Of a stretch of DNA of 64,000 nucleotides, positions 1-10,924 are shown piece after piece. Origin of the DNA: Serripes groenlandicus (taxonomy: Eukaryota > Mollusca > Bivalvia > Cardiida > Cardiidae). The position numbers and the translations under genes are program-made. Within the stretch, counting starts at the first letter, position 1. Each line of letters opens with the position of its first letter. Below the pieces are notes generated by a model. The model ran no database searches. It was not told the origin of the DNA and saw nothing but the letters and a program-made list of their open reading frames with translations. Location of the stretch: positions 39,508,601 to 39,572,600 of the forward strand of contig JASEVX010000013.1 of NCBI GenBank assembly GCA_031761405.1. The letters are read 5' to 3'.

Positions 1-390
1 GAAGGTTGGTCTAGTCCTTCAGCATGACTCAATGGCAATCTATTTTTCTTCAGGTCCAGTCGTGCTTTTCTGAAATTGCTGGACTTCCCACTACCATAAC
101 AAGCACCACTAACTGGCTTTGGCGTAGCTTGATAAGTTCTGCCATCAAATCCTGTAGCTTGCCTAAGGATTGCTGCATCACCTCGCAATTTCCATGCATC
201 TGTGTATATTATGCCTGAGCATAATTTGGTAGCCATCTCTTTGTCTGCATACCAGTCTGGCAAACCATTTAATGTTTTGGTTCACTGCTAATGACTTCTT
301 GTAAACTTTCTGACCCCTCTGGGACTTCCAAACGTAGAGCTGTGGGTGTGATCAGGTTCAGGATTTACATCGCGCCAAATGTCTCGTCAG
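1..390 (-). pseudogene. Unrecognised broken coding stretch at left edge
   Basis: Read on the minus strand, about 90 codons are open from near 275 to position 1, so the frame runs off the window. The translation has ordinary protein composition (for example LPDWYADKEMATK, then KLRGDAAILRQATGFDGRTY). Upstream (roughly 390-280) a different frame also reads like protein (LRLEVPEGSESLQEVI) and meets the first frame near 280 after a stop, suggesting one frameshift. I do not recognise the family; a transposon-encoded protein is possible given the surroundings. No start codon or splice site can be assigned. Confidence 0.4.
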
Positions 391-604
391 ATATTGGCAA
401 CAACTACGGCCTGGCAGTCGTTGTAGTCTTCGGCATGAATCGGTCGTGATTCGACCAATTCCGTATATATTCCACAGTGTTGTTGTTTTGTTTGTATCAT
501 ACAACGATCGACATTACATATCCAAATTAGACTGCGCAAACTATAAACACCAATCTGAATTATATTTGACTATAGATAAAACTTCCGAATGGCTTAATAT
601 GATG

Positions 605-725
605 CCTTAAATAATACCCACAACCCACATACAGACGCTTTTGTGGCAAAAGTAGAAATCGCTCATTACGAGCAATTTCTCCTTTTGCCACAATGTTTTC
701 AACTATATTCAATAATTCAACTCAG
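605..725. repeat. TTAA-MITE fragment (piggyBac-like ends)
   Basis: A degraded copy of the commonest repeat of this window: 'cccacatacagacgctttt', then the central hairpin 'gctcattacgagc' and 'tccttttgccacaatg'. One terminus is missing. Confidence 0.6.
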
Positions 726-1125
726 AACGTTTCCATAATTTGACTAACTGTGTTTTGATGTCGCCTACTGCATATTTACACGATATAAGATAAAACAAAT
801 GTTTCTAAAGCCTCGTTTAAAAAGGTAAAATTTAACACTGGATAAAGCTAGTGCATCCCCTCTATATGCGATGTGATGCTTTATCTGTATTGCATTCGTG
901 TAGAAATTACATTTGTATCCGAAACTGTAACTAATAAATGGTTCGACTTTTAAATCTATGCTCACGTTTATGGTGCGCATTTGACCGAGTGAACGCACTT
1001 CTGTAATAATAAAGACGGCGTTAATTACAAATGTTTCAAATTTAGTCACAATGCTAATAGGCATAAGCTCTCTGTCAAGATTAATTTCAGCCCAGATAAC
1101 GTAATTATCTCGAGCGTAGGCATAT

Positions 1126-1985
1126 TTGTGCATACACGTTTTTAAAGTCGGCTGCTGCATATTTCTTGCATGTGGGGTAGGGCTACATTGTAATAGTTCA
1201 GCACTTTTGTTCTGTGATGTTTTCAAACTCTGGCTGCTGTATAAGTATAAAAATATGTGTGTTTCTAGGTCAGGATTACGTCCATTTCATTTTCAGAAAA
1301 CAATTAAAGAATGCTTACCATCTGGTCAAAATTTAGTTACATCTATGCATCTGTAATATCTTTCATTCAGATGAATTTAAATATGTTGGCAGCTTTGAAT
1401 CAGACATCCTCGACACTGAAATGAAAAGTCCATGGATCGTGATAGTGTAAACCTGTCTGTAACTCAGGAGGGTTATCAGTTACAACATGAAAATGATATT
1501 TGAAACATAACATCATCTCTGCCTCTGACGACCCCATAGTCCGTTATACATGTATGTAAAAGAAACGCGTTAATAATTAATTTCAAATTACCGTCTACTC
1601 AAATAATACTTAAAATAAAACGGCAAGAAACGTTATTCGTTGATTTTCATAATCATGCTCATATTGTGCTTAGCATTCTCTAACCTTTAACAATATATAG
1701 AAGATGTACGGCATTTTAGAATAATTTCGTCATGTGTTATAATGCCCAATTAAAGACTGTGCTGAGAGTAATCTTAGCACATGAATAAATATCAATACAT
1801 ATCATGTAAATTTAACTTCTGTAAATATCTTTTAAATCTATTTTCATGAAATATGATTTAAATCTATGTTCAAGAAATATCATTTAAACTATATTTTAAT
1901 GAATATAATTTAAATCTTATTGCAATAATTATAGTTTCAATTGATACCATTTAAATTACAGCTAATGATCATTAAAGGTTATATA
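1126..1985 (+). repeat. Direct duplication, copy 1 (~860 bp)
   Basis: Matches 2345-3215 in the same orientation over most of its length. Shared blocks include 'tgctgcatattt', 'ttttcaaactctgg', 'catagtccgttatacatgta' and the run of 'atatcatttaaa'-like repeats near the end. Divergence is visible (small indels, many substitutions). It begins within a degraded TTAA-MITE. No coding content is recognised; long frames on either strand look random. Confidence 0.7.
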
Positions 1986-2227
1986 CCTTTTATTTATAAA
2001 GCAAAATAATACATTTTAATGAACCTTTAACTCTTTGAGTATAATACTCATTATTACAGATATCTGCTTTGATAATAGTTTCATATGCGTGAAATTACTG
2101 TGAAGAGATTCAAATATATGAAAGGATAAGTATGCGATTGTATGCAGCACACATCTTTTAAAATATCCTGACAACATTATGGAGAATAGGTTTCTTAAAA
2201 CCCTGTGACTAATTGGCGAACATAGGG

Positions 2228-2268
2228 GATCGATCGCGCAGACTGATCCGTGCCGACACATTCCGTCT
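2228..2268. repeat. Fragment of GC-rich hairpin repeat
   Basis: 'gcgcagactgatccgtgccgacacattccgtctc' resembles the hairpin repeat at 3780-3985. Confidence 0.45.
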
Positions 2269-2344
2269 CCGTTTTACATTTTGCCACACTATTTTCAACT
2301 CTATTCAATGTTTATACTTTCACTCATAGAGATGTTCTATATTT

Positions 2345-3215
2345 TTGTTTACATGTTTTCAAAGTCGACTGCTGCATATTTGCTGTATGTGGGAAAGGGC
2401 TACATTGTGATAATACATTATTTTGTTTCATAAAGTTTTCAAACTCTGGTTGCTATAGAGGTATATAAATATGTCTGTTTCTATGGCAGGATTTATTAAT
2501 ATGTGGTTATTAAGTCTTTTTTGATACAGAAAACAATTAAATTATACTTACCATATGTTCAAAATCAATTTATCTGTAGTGTCTTTCATCTAGATGAATT
2601 TAAACATTTTGGCAGATTTTAATCCGACATCCTCGACTGAAATGAAAAGTCCATGGATCATGATAGTGAAAACCTGTCTGTAACTCAGCAAGGTTATCAG
2701 TAACAAAATGAACATGATATTTGAAACATAACGTGATCTCTGCTGCCATCGACAGCACCATAGTCCGTTATACATGTATATGAAAAAAAAGCGTTTATAA
2801 TTAATTTCAAATTACTGTATACTCAAATAATACTTAAACGGCAAGAAATGTTATTCGTAGATTTAAATGATATTGTTCACCTTGTGCTCAGCAGCTTTCT
2901 CTATCCTTCATCAATATATAAATATATATGGCAGTGTAGCAACAGTTTACCATAAGTCATAATGCCCAATTAAAGAATTGCACTGAGAGTTATTTTAACA
3001 CATGAATAAAAATAAATAAATGCCGTTTAAATGTAAGTTCAATAAATATCTTTTTAATCTATTTACAATAAATATCATTTAAATATAGTTTTAAGAAATA
3101 TCATTTTAATCTTATTTCAATGAATATAATTCAAATATTATAGCAATGAATACAAATGTATCATTTAGATATCATTTAAATTTATACTATTTAAATCACA
3201 TGTAATGATCATTAG
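2345..3215 (+). repeat. Direct duplication, copy 2 (~870 bp)
   Basis: Second copy of 1126-1985, about 1.2 kb downstream in the same orientation. A TTAA-MITE remnant (2270-2400) starts it, as in copy 1, so the MITE was probably part of the duplicated unit. The tail holds diverged 'caataaatatcatttaaat' units. Confidence 0.7.
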
Positions 3216-3500
3216 ATGTTCTATGAGTTTATTTATACGTTTTTTTTAAAGTAATGAATTTATTATGAAAAAAATGAAGAAAATAAACATAATTCAAATG
3301 CCGTTTCCCAATTCTTCACATTCATGCTTTCAATTTTGCAGTTTTTCTATTTCTTCTCTCTTTTAACACTTTCCCATAGACGTAGAATCTCTAGCAAACG
3401 ACTACGAAATGGTGTAAGCAACATGAAAACAAATCACTGTAATTCAAAGTAAGTTGTTTTCATACGCATTGAAACAAAGAGACAAAATGAGAAATTTATT
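3216..3500. other. AT-rich gap without recognised feature
   Basis: Simple AT-rich sequence; I see no gene or clear repeat. Confidence 0.4.
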
Positions 3501-3779
3501 ATTTCTAGCGCGTTCTACTCTTGACACATTGTTTCAAAGGCTGTCTGCTGAAAATGGCTCTAAATGTGTTTGCAGATGGGCAATGGTTAACTGTTAACAT
3601 GAAAACAGCGTTGACCCTTCTAAAGCGGACGACTCTCAGAAATGATTTTGAAAAGGATGAACTACTCAAAACCAGCAATTTCTCATTGTCCCGCGATGTT
3701 TTCAACTCAATGTCAAAATGATTCTTCCTAAAAAAGTACAATTCAATAAAACTTTCAAATATCACATATGAACCAACAT

Positions 3780-3985
3780 GATGGCCTCTGCGTAATGTAT
3801 GGACCCATATCATCCTGCGCAGTCCGCGCAGACTGATCCGGGACGATACATTCCGTCTCATGTGGATAGAGTAACGAATCCTGAAACAGAAAATCCACAG
3901 GAAGCGAAACGTGTATATCCGGGTAAGCCTGCGCGGCATACTTAGGCTGATCCGGGTCGATACTTTACGCAGAGTCCACAATGTT
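3780..3985. repeat. GC-rich hairpin-type dispersed repeat
   Basis: Contains 'cgcgcagactgatccgggacgatacattccgt' and a partner 'gcctgcgcggcatacttaggctgatccgggtcgata', an imperfect palindrome-rich repeat unlike the AT-rich flanks. Frames crossing it are not coding-like. Confidence 0.5.
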
Positions 3986-4021
3986 GGTTTCTACAGATGT
4001 TGTCAAAGTGCAAATATCTAC

Positions 4022-4265
4022 TCATATATTGACCCTTAACCATTCCCCGCACTCTCCAATTCTGCAACAGACGGCTTTGAAAACATGTTTACCAAAATCG
4101 GGAATATGTCTATTAATCAATAAAAGAATACTCATTGAAAAGAGTTGAAAACAATGTGTCAAAAAGAGAAACCGCTCACTCTGAGCCATTTCTTCTTTGG
4201 TCATTGTTTTAAAAAGTCGATTGCTGCTTCTGAGGCTTCAGAAAGCATGTGTTCGTTGGAAAGGG
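4022..4265 (+). repeat. TTAA-MITE, degraded full-length copy
   Basis: Starts 'ttaaccattccccgc', has the 'ctgcaacagacggct' box, the central palindrome region and ends 'ggaaagggttaa'. Confidence 0.65.
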
Positions 4266-4689
4266 TTAAACAATAATTTCCATTTGGATTAAAAATGTAA
4301 AAACGAACTTACATATTACACAATATCATACAATACAATCTAATTGATGTCCAGTCTTCTCTCAAAGGTTTTAGATACCATGTTTTCCACACCTGGTAAT
4401 TTTCCAAAGTTCAGCACAAATCTGAAATAAAAAGTGTTTGTATCTTATGCAGAGGTCTAGATAAATGACAAACGTGATGTTCTATAATCATTGTTTGACA
4501 TTCAAACCTTAAGTTGTGGGTACCCAAAAGAATATTGTGCATTACACTGTTCGTTTGAGATACCTCAATATGGGGTTAGGTTGGGATACATTTTACTCCA
4601 ACTTATTTCGACCTCTATAAAATACATATATAGAAAATGTACATGTTTCATATCTTAGGTGCGTCAGCTTTTAGTTTAATTGTTAGAGG

Positions 4690-4972
4690 TTTAACGCAGT
4701 TTTCAACATTTGTTCAGTCATATCACGACGGGCAGGTCACATATCCACGTGTTTCCTGGATCGCTCGCACCGATACTCCATCGGCAGTTTTTCAAGCAAC
4801 TGTCTGCTTTTCCACATAGATTGTTATTGGCCCATTGGTGGAAAACGAATCACGTTTGTCGCATTGACTTTTGTCAAACGTCGGAAGAAATATTTTGCCG
4901 AGTTGGGGTTCGAGCTCACAATCCCTGGTTCGACAGCCCGTGTTACTATCTACTGAGATACTTCGGCCTGGC
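4690..4972 (-). mobile_element. SINE-A (tRNA-derived), antisense
   Basis: On the minus strand it has a tRNA-like head (A-box-like 'tctcagtagatagtaac', B-box-like 'gagctcgaacccc'), a body with 'acaaaagtcaatgcgac', and the 'gatatgactgaa...cgttaaacc' tail. The same family recurs at 5335, 6340, 8826, 10925 and 59945. Confidence 0.75.
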
Positions 4973-5149
4973 CGTCTGCTTTAAGACATTTAAAGGGAAC
5001 ATGAAATAGCTAAAAAACTTTACAATAATTAATAACCAAATAGATACATTCTGAGAAACGTCAAAGTGAGTTCTGTAAGAATTATTTCCTTTTCCCATTA
5101 TGGCAAAGTTTTCTGCTTCAAAACCTTTATTTTCTTACTAATAACTAAT

Positions 5150-5172
5150 AACTAACTAACTAACTAACTACT
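5150..5172. repeat. (ACTA)n microsatellite
   Basis: Repeated 'actaactaactaac'. Confidence 0.85.
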
Positions 5173-5334
5173 GAATACCCCCGTCCCCTATCCTCTCCTG
5201 AGATGTATAGTGTGTATCATCTATTGTGTCTCAAGGTAAATACATGCATAGTAAGGAGTTACCTCTCATTACATTACCGGGTCAGTAACACAAATAATGG
5301 CGGCGCCTTTGGCGTTATGGTGCAGCATTGATCC

Positions 5335-5605
5335 ATTGGTGTTTAACGCCGTTTTAAAACCACTGTTCGTACCATCACGGTGGCCAGGTTACCTGTTTTT
5401 TACTGGCTTTCTCGAAATATTACTTCATTAAAGAATCTTCCCTCCCACATAGACTATTTAGTACATCGAAGGGAGGCGGTTGACGCTAGTCAAAATAGCT
5501 TTTATCAATCATCGGAAAGACAAGACAGATCATTCGGGGTTCGAACCCGCGATTCCTGGATTGTTAGCCCTCATCGTTAACGACTGAGCTATCGCGGTCC
5601 GAACA
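5335..5605 (-). mobile_element. SINE-A variant, antisense
   Basis: The tail side starts 'ggtgtttaacgccgtttt' and the head side ends 'cgactgagctatcgcgg'. The minus strand gives a tRNA-like head with 'gatagctcagtcg' and 'gcgggttcgaacccc'. The body is diverged from other copies. Confidence 0.65.
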
Positions 5606-6339
5606 TGGTGCAGTAACCAAAAGGCTACTGAGACCACCTTTTTGTGAACACAATCGATTTAACCGAACTCGGGAAGTAGTTTCACCAGTTATACTTTGAT
5701 TCCAAACATGTAGTTGTGTATTGGTCTGCTGTAGACATGTACAAGGGATGGGGACCAATCTAGTCGACAATGTTGGTTCATGCTAGATGTACTTACCTGG
5801 AACCAGAATAATACATGCGTCCACCAATAACCCTTTTTGTTATCGTTTCCTTTTAGTTCTTGACTTCAGGCGTTTCTAATTCATATACCAACACTAGAAG
5901 ACGCCATTTCAAATTTGAAATAAAAGCATTTTCACGTAGGTTACTTTATTGAAAGAATGTATTGGGTACATTTGAATAATTAACATCTGCGATTCACAAG
6001 CAAATGCCAAGTGAAAACAGATATATGCGACAATGAAACTTATTTTGTTTCACTAGGAGCGTAGGTTTGTCCTATATTCGTCCCTGTCTTTACATGAAAC
6101 AGATCGATAAATCGATGTAATTTAAATTAGAAATACATGTTTCAAAATAAACAAACTGCCTACCGAAATGGGCGCCATTTTCCACGTATAAAAGCTTGTC
6201 TTCACAGCCCAATCGTTGTTCACAGTATGGGGTTTCACACCTTGTGACAATAGAGGATTAGAGAATACGTATACAATTTTCACACCTTACTTTTTATTAC
6301 GGTAAATGTATTAACTCTATCTGTGCACGCACGCACGCT

Positions 6340-6612
6340 TGGGGTTTACGCCGTTTTCCAACAATATTTCAGTCATATCACGGCGGCCAGTTCACCATCT
6401 CATGAGTTTCCTGGCTTCCCCACACCAGTAATCCACATAACAAACTTCCCCAGTAACTGGCTGCTTTTCCTCGTAGACTGTTTTTCCAATGATGCTTGTC
6501 GCATTGACTTTTATCAAAGGTCATACATATTATTGGCCGAGCTGGGATTCGAACTCACAACCCCTGGATTGACAGCCCGCGTTGCTACCGACTGAGCTAA
6601 CGAGGCTCAGCC
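6340..6612 (-). mobile_element. SINE-A, antisense
   Basis: 'ggggtttacgccgttttcc', 'catatcacggcggccag', 'agactgtttttccaatg', then the antisense tRNA-like head with 'gggattcgaactcacaaccc' and 'cgactgagctaacgaggc'. Near full length. Confidence 0.8.
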
Positions 6613-6639
6613 CCAAAAACGTAAACACTGTCGATTGGA

Positions 6640-6780
6640 AACGGGCAAACAAATCCTTTAAAAGATATTCAAGTTGACACTTTCCCACAATATACAGTTC
6701 TACAGCAGACGCCTTTGAAAACATCAAAGTTATTGATAGAGTTGAAATATTGTGGTAAAAGGAGTAATTTCATTTTTGTA
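6640..6780. repeat. TTAA-MITE fragment
   Basis: 'cactttcccacaatatacag', 'tacagcagacgcctttgaaaac', 'gttgaaatattgtggtaaaag'. One end is lost. Confidence 0.55.
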
Positions 6781-6849
6781 ATGAAATTCTACATTTAGAA
6801 CACGCCAATGAGTGCAGGTAATATACTCGTATCTGCGACATTTGTTTGC

Positions 6850-7425
6850 ATGAGGTTTTTTACGCCGTTTTTAACAATATTGCTGTTTCCGGCGTACGTT
6901 ATCAGCACTATTGCTGTTTCCGGCGTACGTTATCAGCACTATTGCTGTTTCCGGTGTTCTTTATCGGCACTATTGCTGTTTCCGGTCTACGTTATCAGCA
7001 CTATTGCTGTTTTCGGCGTATTCTATCAGCACTATTGCTGTTTCCGGCGTACTTTATCAGCACTATTGCTGTTTCCGGCGTACGTTATCAGCACTATTGC
7101 TGTTTCCGGCGTACGTTATCAGCACTATTGCTGTTTCCGGCGTACGTTATCAGCACTATTGCTGTTTCCGGCGTACGTTATCAGCACTATTGCTGTTTCC
7201 GGCGTACGTTATCAGCACTATTGCTGTTTTCGGCGTACGTTATCAGCACTATTGGTCACTTCATCCTGATCTCAGCGAGTCAGTCGTTACGCTTACCCCG
7301 CAACGCTGAGTGCCAAAGGGGGCAAATCGAAGTATTTGGTTTAACCGGCCGGGAATCGAACCAGCTACCTCATACACCCGAGGTGGACGCTGTACCACTA
7401 AACCACCTAGGCGACATTTGTTAAA
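6850..7425 (-). mobile_element. SINE-B carrying an expanded internal minisatellite
   Basis: The right end is an antisense tRNA-like head (minus strand: 'taggtggtttagtggtacag' as A box, 'gctggttcgattcccgg' as B box). Next come 'tggcactcagcg' and 'gaccaatagtgctgataac', which match SINE-B copies at 45880 and 49085 ('ggcactcgggattg', 'gaccagcagtactggtaac'). The left end carries the tail 'acgccgtttttaacaatat'. Between them the 31-bp array replaces what is one unit in normal copies. Confidence 0.7.
6885..7255. repeat. 31-bp minisatellite, about 12 units
   Basis: The unit reads 'attgctgtttccggcgtacg' plus 'ttatcagcact'. Units are nearly identical in the right half and more varied at the left (6950-7050). 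Because 31 is not a multiple of three, all three frames stay open and give repetitive spurious peptides. Confidence 0.95.
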
Positions 7426-7559
7426 TAAATCAGAAACATTCAGATCAGACCATTTATTCAAGTAATAATACAAGTCATCTGATTGCCTGATATGTTATCT
7501 TAGGTTGGGACAAATTTAAAATAAATATTGACAATCATTATAAATCCGATTTTGGGAGA

Positions 7560-7655
7560 ACATTGAAAAGTGAAAACACATTGTGAGAAAATAAGAAATT
7601 AGTCCTTAAGGGCGATTTCTAATTTCTAACAATTTGTTTTAACGTTGTCTGCTGA
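7560..7655. repeat. TTAA-MITE fragment
   Basis: 'cattgtgagaaaataagaaatt', 'gcgatttctaatttct' and 'gtctgctgaaac' match the MITE core only loosely. Confidence 0.4.
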
Positions 7656-8060
7656 AACTTCGTCCGAATCAGGGGAAATATTTCTAAGGACTGGTATTCA
7701 TTCATCAGCCAACAATAACTTCCGAAGTGGATTCTCTGAAATTAGAAATGAATTAGTAGTCCTTGGTCTCGCACACAACACTCCGTTCCATCAAGATGGA
7801 CTTTTATGTACCGACTTATTTGAAAATAATTCATTATAGCTGCAGATGTTATAGGCTGAACAGACACTATTTTAAACTTTTTGACACTTGACCTTGATCT
7901 GTGGCCTTGACTAAAGGGTTGTAGCCATAGTCCTAGTGAAAGACACTTTGTCTTCATAACAAAAAACTTTTGAACCACAAAATTATTTTAAAATCATTTG
8001 ATGACTGTTTTTTAGTGGATAATACGATTTCCGAGTAACATAATAATAAAAGTCGTTGTT

Positions 8061-8285
8061 TTGGAGACGACTGGTTCATATTTCATTTTAAAATTTCAAA
8101 ATAAATATAGAAAAGAATATCAGAATAGACATGTTTTAGATAAAAATGCCAGAGTGATTCATGTGACTTATTTTGAAACAGAAACAATACGTCTCATAAG
8201 ACACGTCTTGCGCAGGTTAAATTACCACACAACTTTTCCGAAAAATGTAGCTCTTTCGGACATAAGTCTTTATGGTTTTCAGTAA
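8061..8285 (+). pseudogene. Possible mariner-type transposase C-terminal remnant
   Basis: A 74-residue frame carries NARVIHVT near its middle and HTTFPKNVALSDISLYGFQ at its end. The order and spacing recall the mariner/Tc1 C-terminal third (ARPHxA, then HPPYSPDLAPSDYxLF with the last catalytic Asp), but with the PYSPD core lost. No transposase N-terminal part or terminal repeats were found nearby. It could be chance similarity. Confidence 0.3.
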
Positions 8286-8825
8286 AGCAGACATCTTATG
8301 CAATATATAAACTGAAAATAAATAGTGATCTGGGTGCAAAATAAACCTTGATGGACACAGCCACAATTCAAATTCAATTGGCGCCTTAAGTTAAAACAGT
8401 ATTTTGATAAATGCTCAGTATATACATAGTATATACCAATTGCAACATAAACGGTTCAGTGTATTAGCAAACAAATTATGTAGCAACTCACAAAGATAAC
8501 TGATGAGAACCGCCAACCTTTAACTTAATTTAGCGTCTTTAGTTTAAACAGTATTTTAATAAATGTTCATACATGGGTACATGTATATACGTAGTTCATA
8601 CACTTTACTACGTACATAGTCGCGTAGATTGGAAACTAAGTTGTGTTGCAACTGTATAAACTATATAAAAACTCTCCATAGTTTGATGGAATTACAAGCA
8701 CTTCGTTACTTTTGGAAATTGGTCAAGATCAATTTTGTATAGTTTTATATTCGGCGACTTTTTCATCGTGTGAGACTTCATCCAAGCTTACACTATTAAC
8801 TAGTTACCACATTAAACAAATATGA

Positions 8826-9145
8826 TTGATTGATTTATTGATTGATTGACTGATTGGGGTTTAACGCCGTTTTTAACAATTTCTCAATCATATCACGGCG
8901 GCCAGTTCACCTACATGTACTCATGTGTTTCCTGGTTTTCTCACACCAGTACTCCACAAAACAATCTTCCCAATCAACTGGTTGCTTTTCCACATAGACT
9001 TAGCCCATTAGTGGAAAACGAATGACGCATGTTGCAATGACTTTTGTCAAACGTCGGAAAGAAAGTTGGCCGAGCCGGGATTTGAACTCACAACCCCTGG
9101 ATTGACAGCCCGCGTCGTTACCGACTGAGCTACCGGAACTCGACA
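8826..9145 (-). mobile_element. SINE-A, antisense, near full length
   Basis: Best antisense copy. It has a (TTGA)n tail at 8826-8856, 'ggggtttaacgccgttttt', 'catatcacggcggccagttc', 'acttttgtcaaacgtcgg', and an antisense tRNA-like head with 'gggatttgaactcacaaccc' and 'taccgactgagctacc'. The minus-strand head has A- and B-box-like internal promoter motifs. Confidence 0.85.
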
Positions 9146-9194
9146 ATCAAATCTGAAGCAGATGACCTATGGAAATATACTCGCAAAAAAATGG

Positions 9195-9318
9195 TAAGTC
9201 TTTATAAATGAGAGCATAATATTTGAACAGAGCAATTTCTTCATTTGTCGCAAGGTTTTCAAACGTGTCTACTGCAGAGGCGTTAGAAAGCGTCTATATG
9301 TGGGACAGGGTTAAAATG
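9195..9318. repeat. TTAA-MITE, right half
   Basis: 'gagcaatttcttcatttgtcg', 'actgcagaggcgttagaaag', 'cgtctatatgtgggacaggg', 'ttaa'. The left half is degraded. Confidence 0.65.
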
Positions 9319-9428
9319 TACGATTTTGTTTTTTCTAAACGGCAGATGACTTATTTTATATCATTAATATTGTACCAGGACATCATTTACTTCCTGAGGG
9401 TGATTCTATGTAAATTGTGATAACTTAC

Positions 9429-9636
9429 GGCCTTTCACAAATTGGTCTGTACGCTTTTGAACACGGCTCATCAGCCCATCTGTAGTTGAATGGTACCCAC
9501 AAAGCAAGACAATTACCTCCATGGCCGGCATTGGGTTCGTTTGGATTCCAATCCGTAAAGTCCGGCCTCGAGCTGTCCAGCCATTGCCAAATCCCTTCAA
9601 TGTCTGTGTCCGTTAATCCAATCCAGTGAGCGTTAT
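9429..9636 (-). CDS. CTLD gene, exon with sugar-binding loop
   Basis: Acceptor 'caattcacag', donor 'ggcc|gtaagtt'. Encodes HWIGLTDTDIEGIWQWLD, NPNEPNAGHGGNC and CSKAYRPICERP. The reading frame stays open upstream of the acceptor to 9751, but splice phase and the CTLD layout favour the acceptor at 9636. Confidence 0.85.
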
Positions 9637-10903
9637 CTGTGAATTGATTGTTTTTATTAAATGTGTGTTTAATGACATTTTCAACAGCATTTAAGTTATA
9701 AGTCGGATACATTTTTACCTTAAACTGTTTTATCTGACTCGCTCGCCCCAATTATTCACCAGAACCTTTTTCACTTGCAACTGTCTGCCTTCTCGAATAG
9801 GTTTTAAACACTTATATGGAAGACGATTGACAAATGTCACAACTACTTTGGGCAATCACAGAAATGAATGAATTATTGAGTCGATAATAAGTGTATCAAA
9901 ATAATGTTAAACGTTATAAATATGTTCATTTAAATATGGGCCTCCAAATTCCTAATTGCTATTGGTATCTACATATACTTTCATGCTTGTTTAGTCGATG
10001 TTCGGTAAAAACTATTTTCAAATGCGTCGTTACTTGTTAAGAATAGATGCCAAAAGAATCAGACACTGATTAAACTGCACGGAAGAGCGTTTGGTTGTTA
10101 CCATCATAACAAAGAGCCCTTTCTTGCTCCACTTTATTCCGCTATGACTTTCCTAAGCCATTCGTATGGAGATGTATGTGTAAGGTAACGTTTCCAAGTA
10201 CCGTATAACAGTTAAATAGTTGAAATAAACCCAAATCAATAAATGATAAGGAACTATTGGATTTTACCTTTCAGTTCTGAACAAAATGATTTCAAGAACG
10301 TATTCTCATCTCTGGTTTCGATCTTGACCAGATGTGCCCCGTGCTCCTGTTTGCAGAAATGCTGAAATTGACAGGAAATGTTTGCGAAGTTATAATACAT
10401 ACATAATTAGGCTTAATGTTTGTTTTGTGTTGATTGCTCAGATTATCTTACGCGTCTGGACCGTACTTGTACGTGTTTCCATGCATTATACAAGAAAGAA
10501 TTCACCAGGCGAAAATGGTTACTGTCATTTTGGACCAAATCAGGCCCGGACAAAACCGGTGCTTAGCATTCTTTACGTTCACTTTCAAACAAGGTCAAAA
10601 GTGATCAAATCAATCATTTCTAGTGCATCCTATACAGATTTACAATTCATTTAAACTTAAGTTGGTATACACTCATTTCTAGGCAAACAAAGTTGTTTTT
10701 AGGGACTATTTGGGTAGATCAGCATGACCGCGGATGTATTTGGCGTTATTTGACCTATAGGATTAACTTCGTGTAGTAACATTCAATTAAGATATTGTCA
10801 AGTTATACCTCGGACTCTGTGAATGATTTAGCATCGTGCGAAAACAGATAGCAGGAGTGTTGGAAATAGACCCATCCGTCTGGACACAGGCACAAACAAA
10901 CAC
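9429..10903 (-). CDS. C-type lectin domain protein gene, three exons seen
   Basis: Exons (minus): 10903-10809, 10361-10268, 9636-9429, all with AG acceptors and GT donors and compatible phases. Joined, they read as one long-form CTLD: CPDGWVYFQHSCYLF (first Cys pair), then KQEHGAHLVKIETRDEN (helix 2 side), then HWIGLTD, an EPN motif in NPNEPNAGHGG, and RWADEPCSKAYRPICE with the last cysteines. EPN is the usual mannose-type Ca2+-site motif; the WND position reads W-A-D, so full calcium ligation is uncertain. Likely a secreted or surface carbohydrate-binding protein, as common in bivalve immunity (inference). The first exon starts with a hydrophobic VCLCL run that may belong to a signal peptide whose start lies upstream and was not found. 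The last exon ends in mid-codon, so at least one 3' exon is unseen. Confidence 0.8.
10268..10361 (-). CDS. CTLD gene, middle exon
   Basis: Acceptor 'gtcaatttcag', donor 'aaag|gtaaaa'. 31 codons plus one base. Encodes HFCKQEHGAHLVKIETRDEN and KSFCSELK. The leftover G pairs with AT at the next exon to give Asp. Confidence 0.8.
10809..10903 (-). CDS. CTLD gene, N-terminal exon of the domain
   Basis: Acceptor 'gttgtag' and donor 'gag|gtataac'. Two leading bases plus 31 codons, ending in phase 0. Encodes the CPDGW start and the SCYLFS motif of the CTLD. A SINE-A tail lies about 20 bp upstream of the acceptor. Confidence 0.75.
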
Positions 10904-10924
10904 CTACAACGATAAGAATTGGCT

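Noticed and set aside
765..1226. 153-codon minus-strand frame
   Set aside because: Spans a MITE fragment and the start of the direct duplication; no family motif and copy 2 does not keep it open.
3505..3981. 158-codon Arg/Ser-rich minus-strand frame
   Set aside because: Runs through the GC-rich hairpin repeat; composition is that of a repeat, not of protein.
4900..4970. Functional tRNA genes at the SINE heads (also 6540, 9065, 45885, 60000)
   Set aside because: A- and B-box-like motifs exist, but each is fused to SINE body sequence and acceptor stems do not pair.
6808..7424. Three overlapping plus-strand frames of 132-192 codons with repeated YQHYCCFRR-like peptides
   Set aside because: They are the three frames of a 31-bp minisatellite; no start context, no homology.
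9637..9751. Extension of the CTLD exon upstream (NAVENVIKHTFNKNNQFT)
   Set aside because: It looks CTLD-like, but the middle exon at 10268-10361 already supplies that part and joins in exact phase at 9636; the upstream stretch is more likely intron or old exon remnant.
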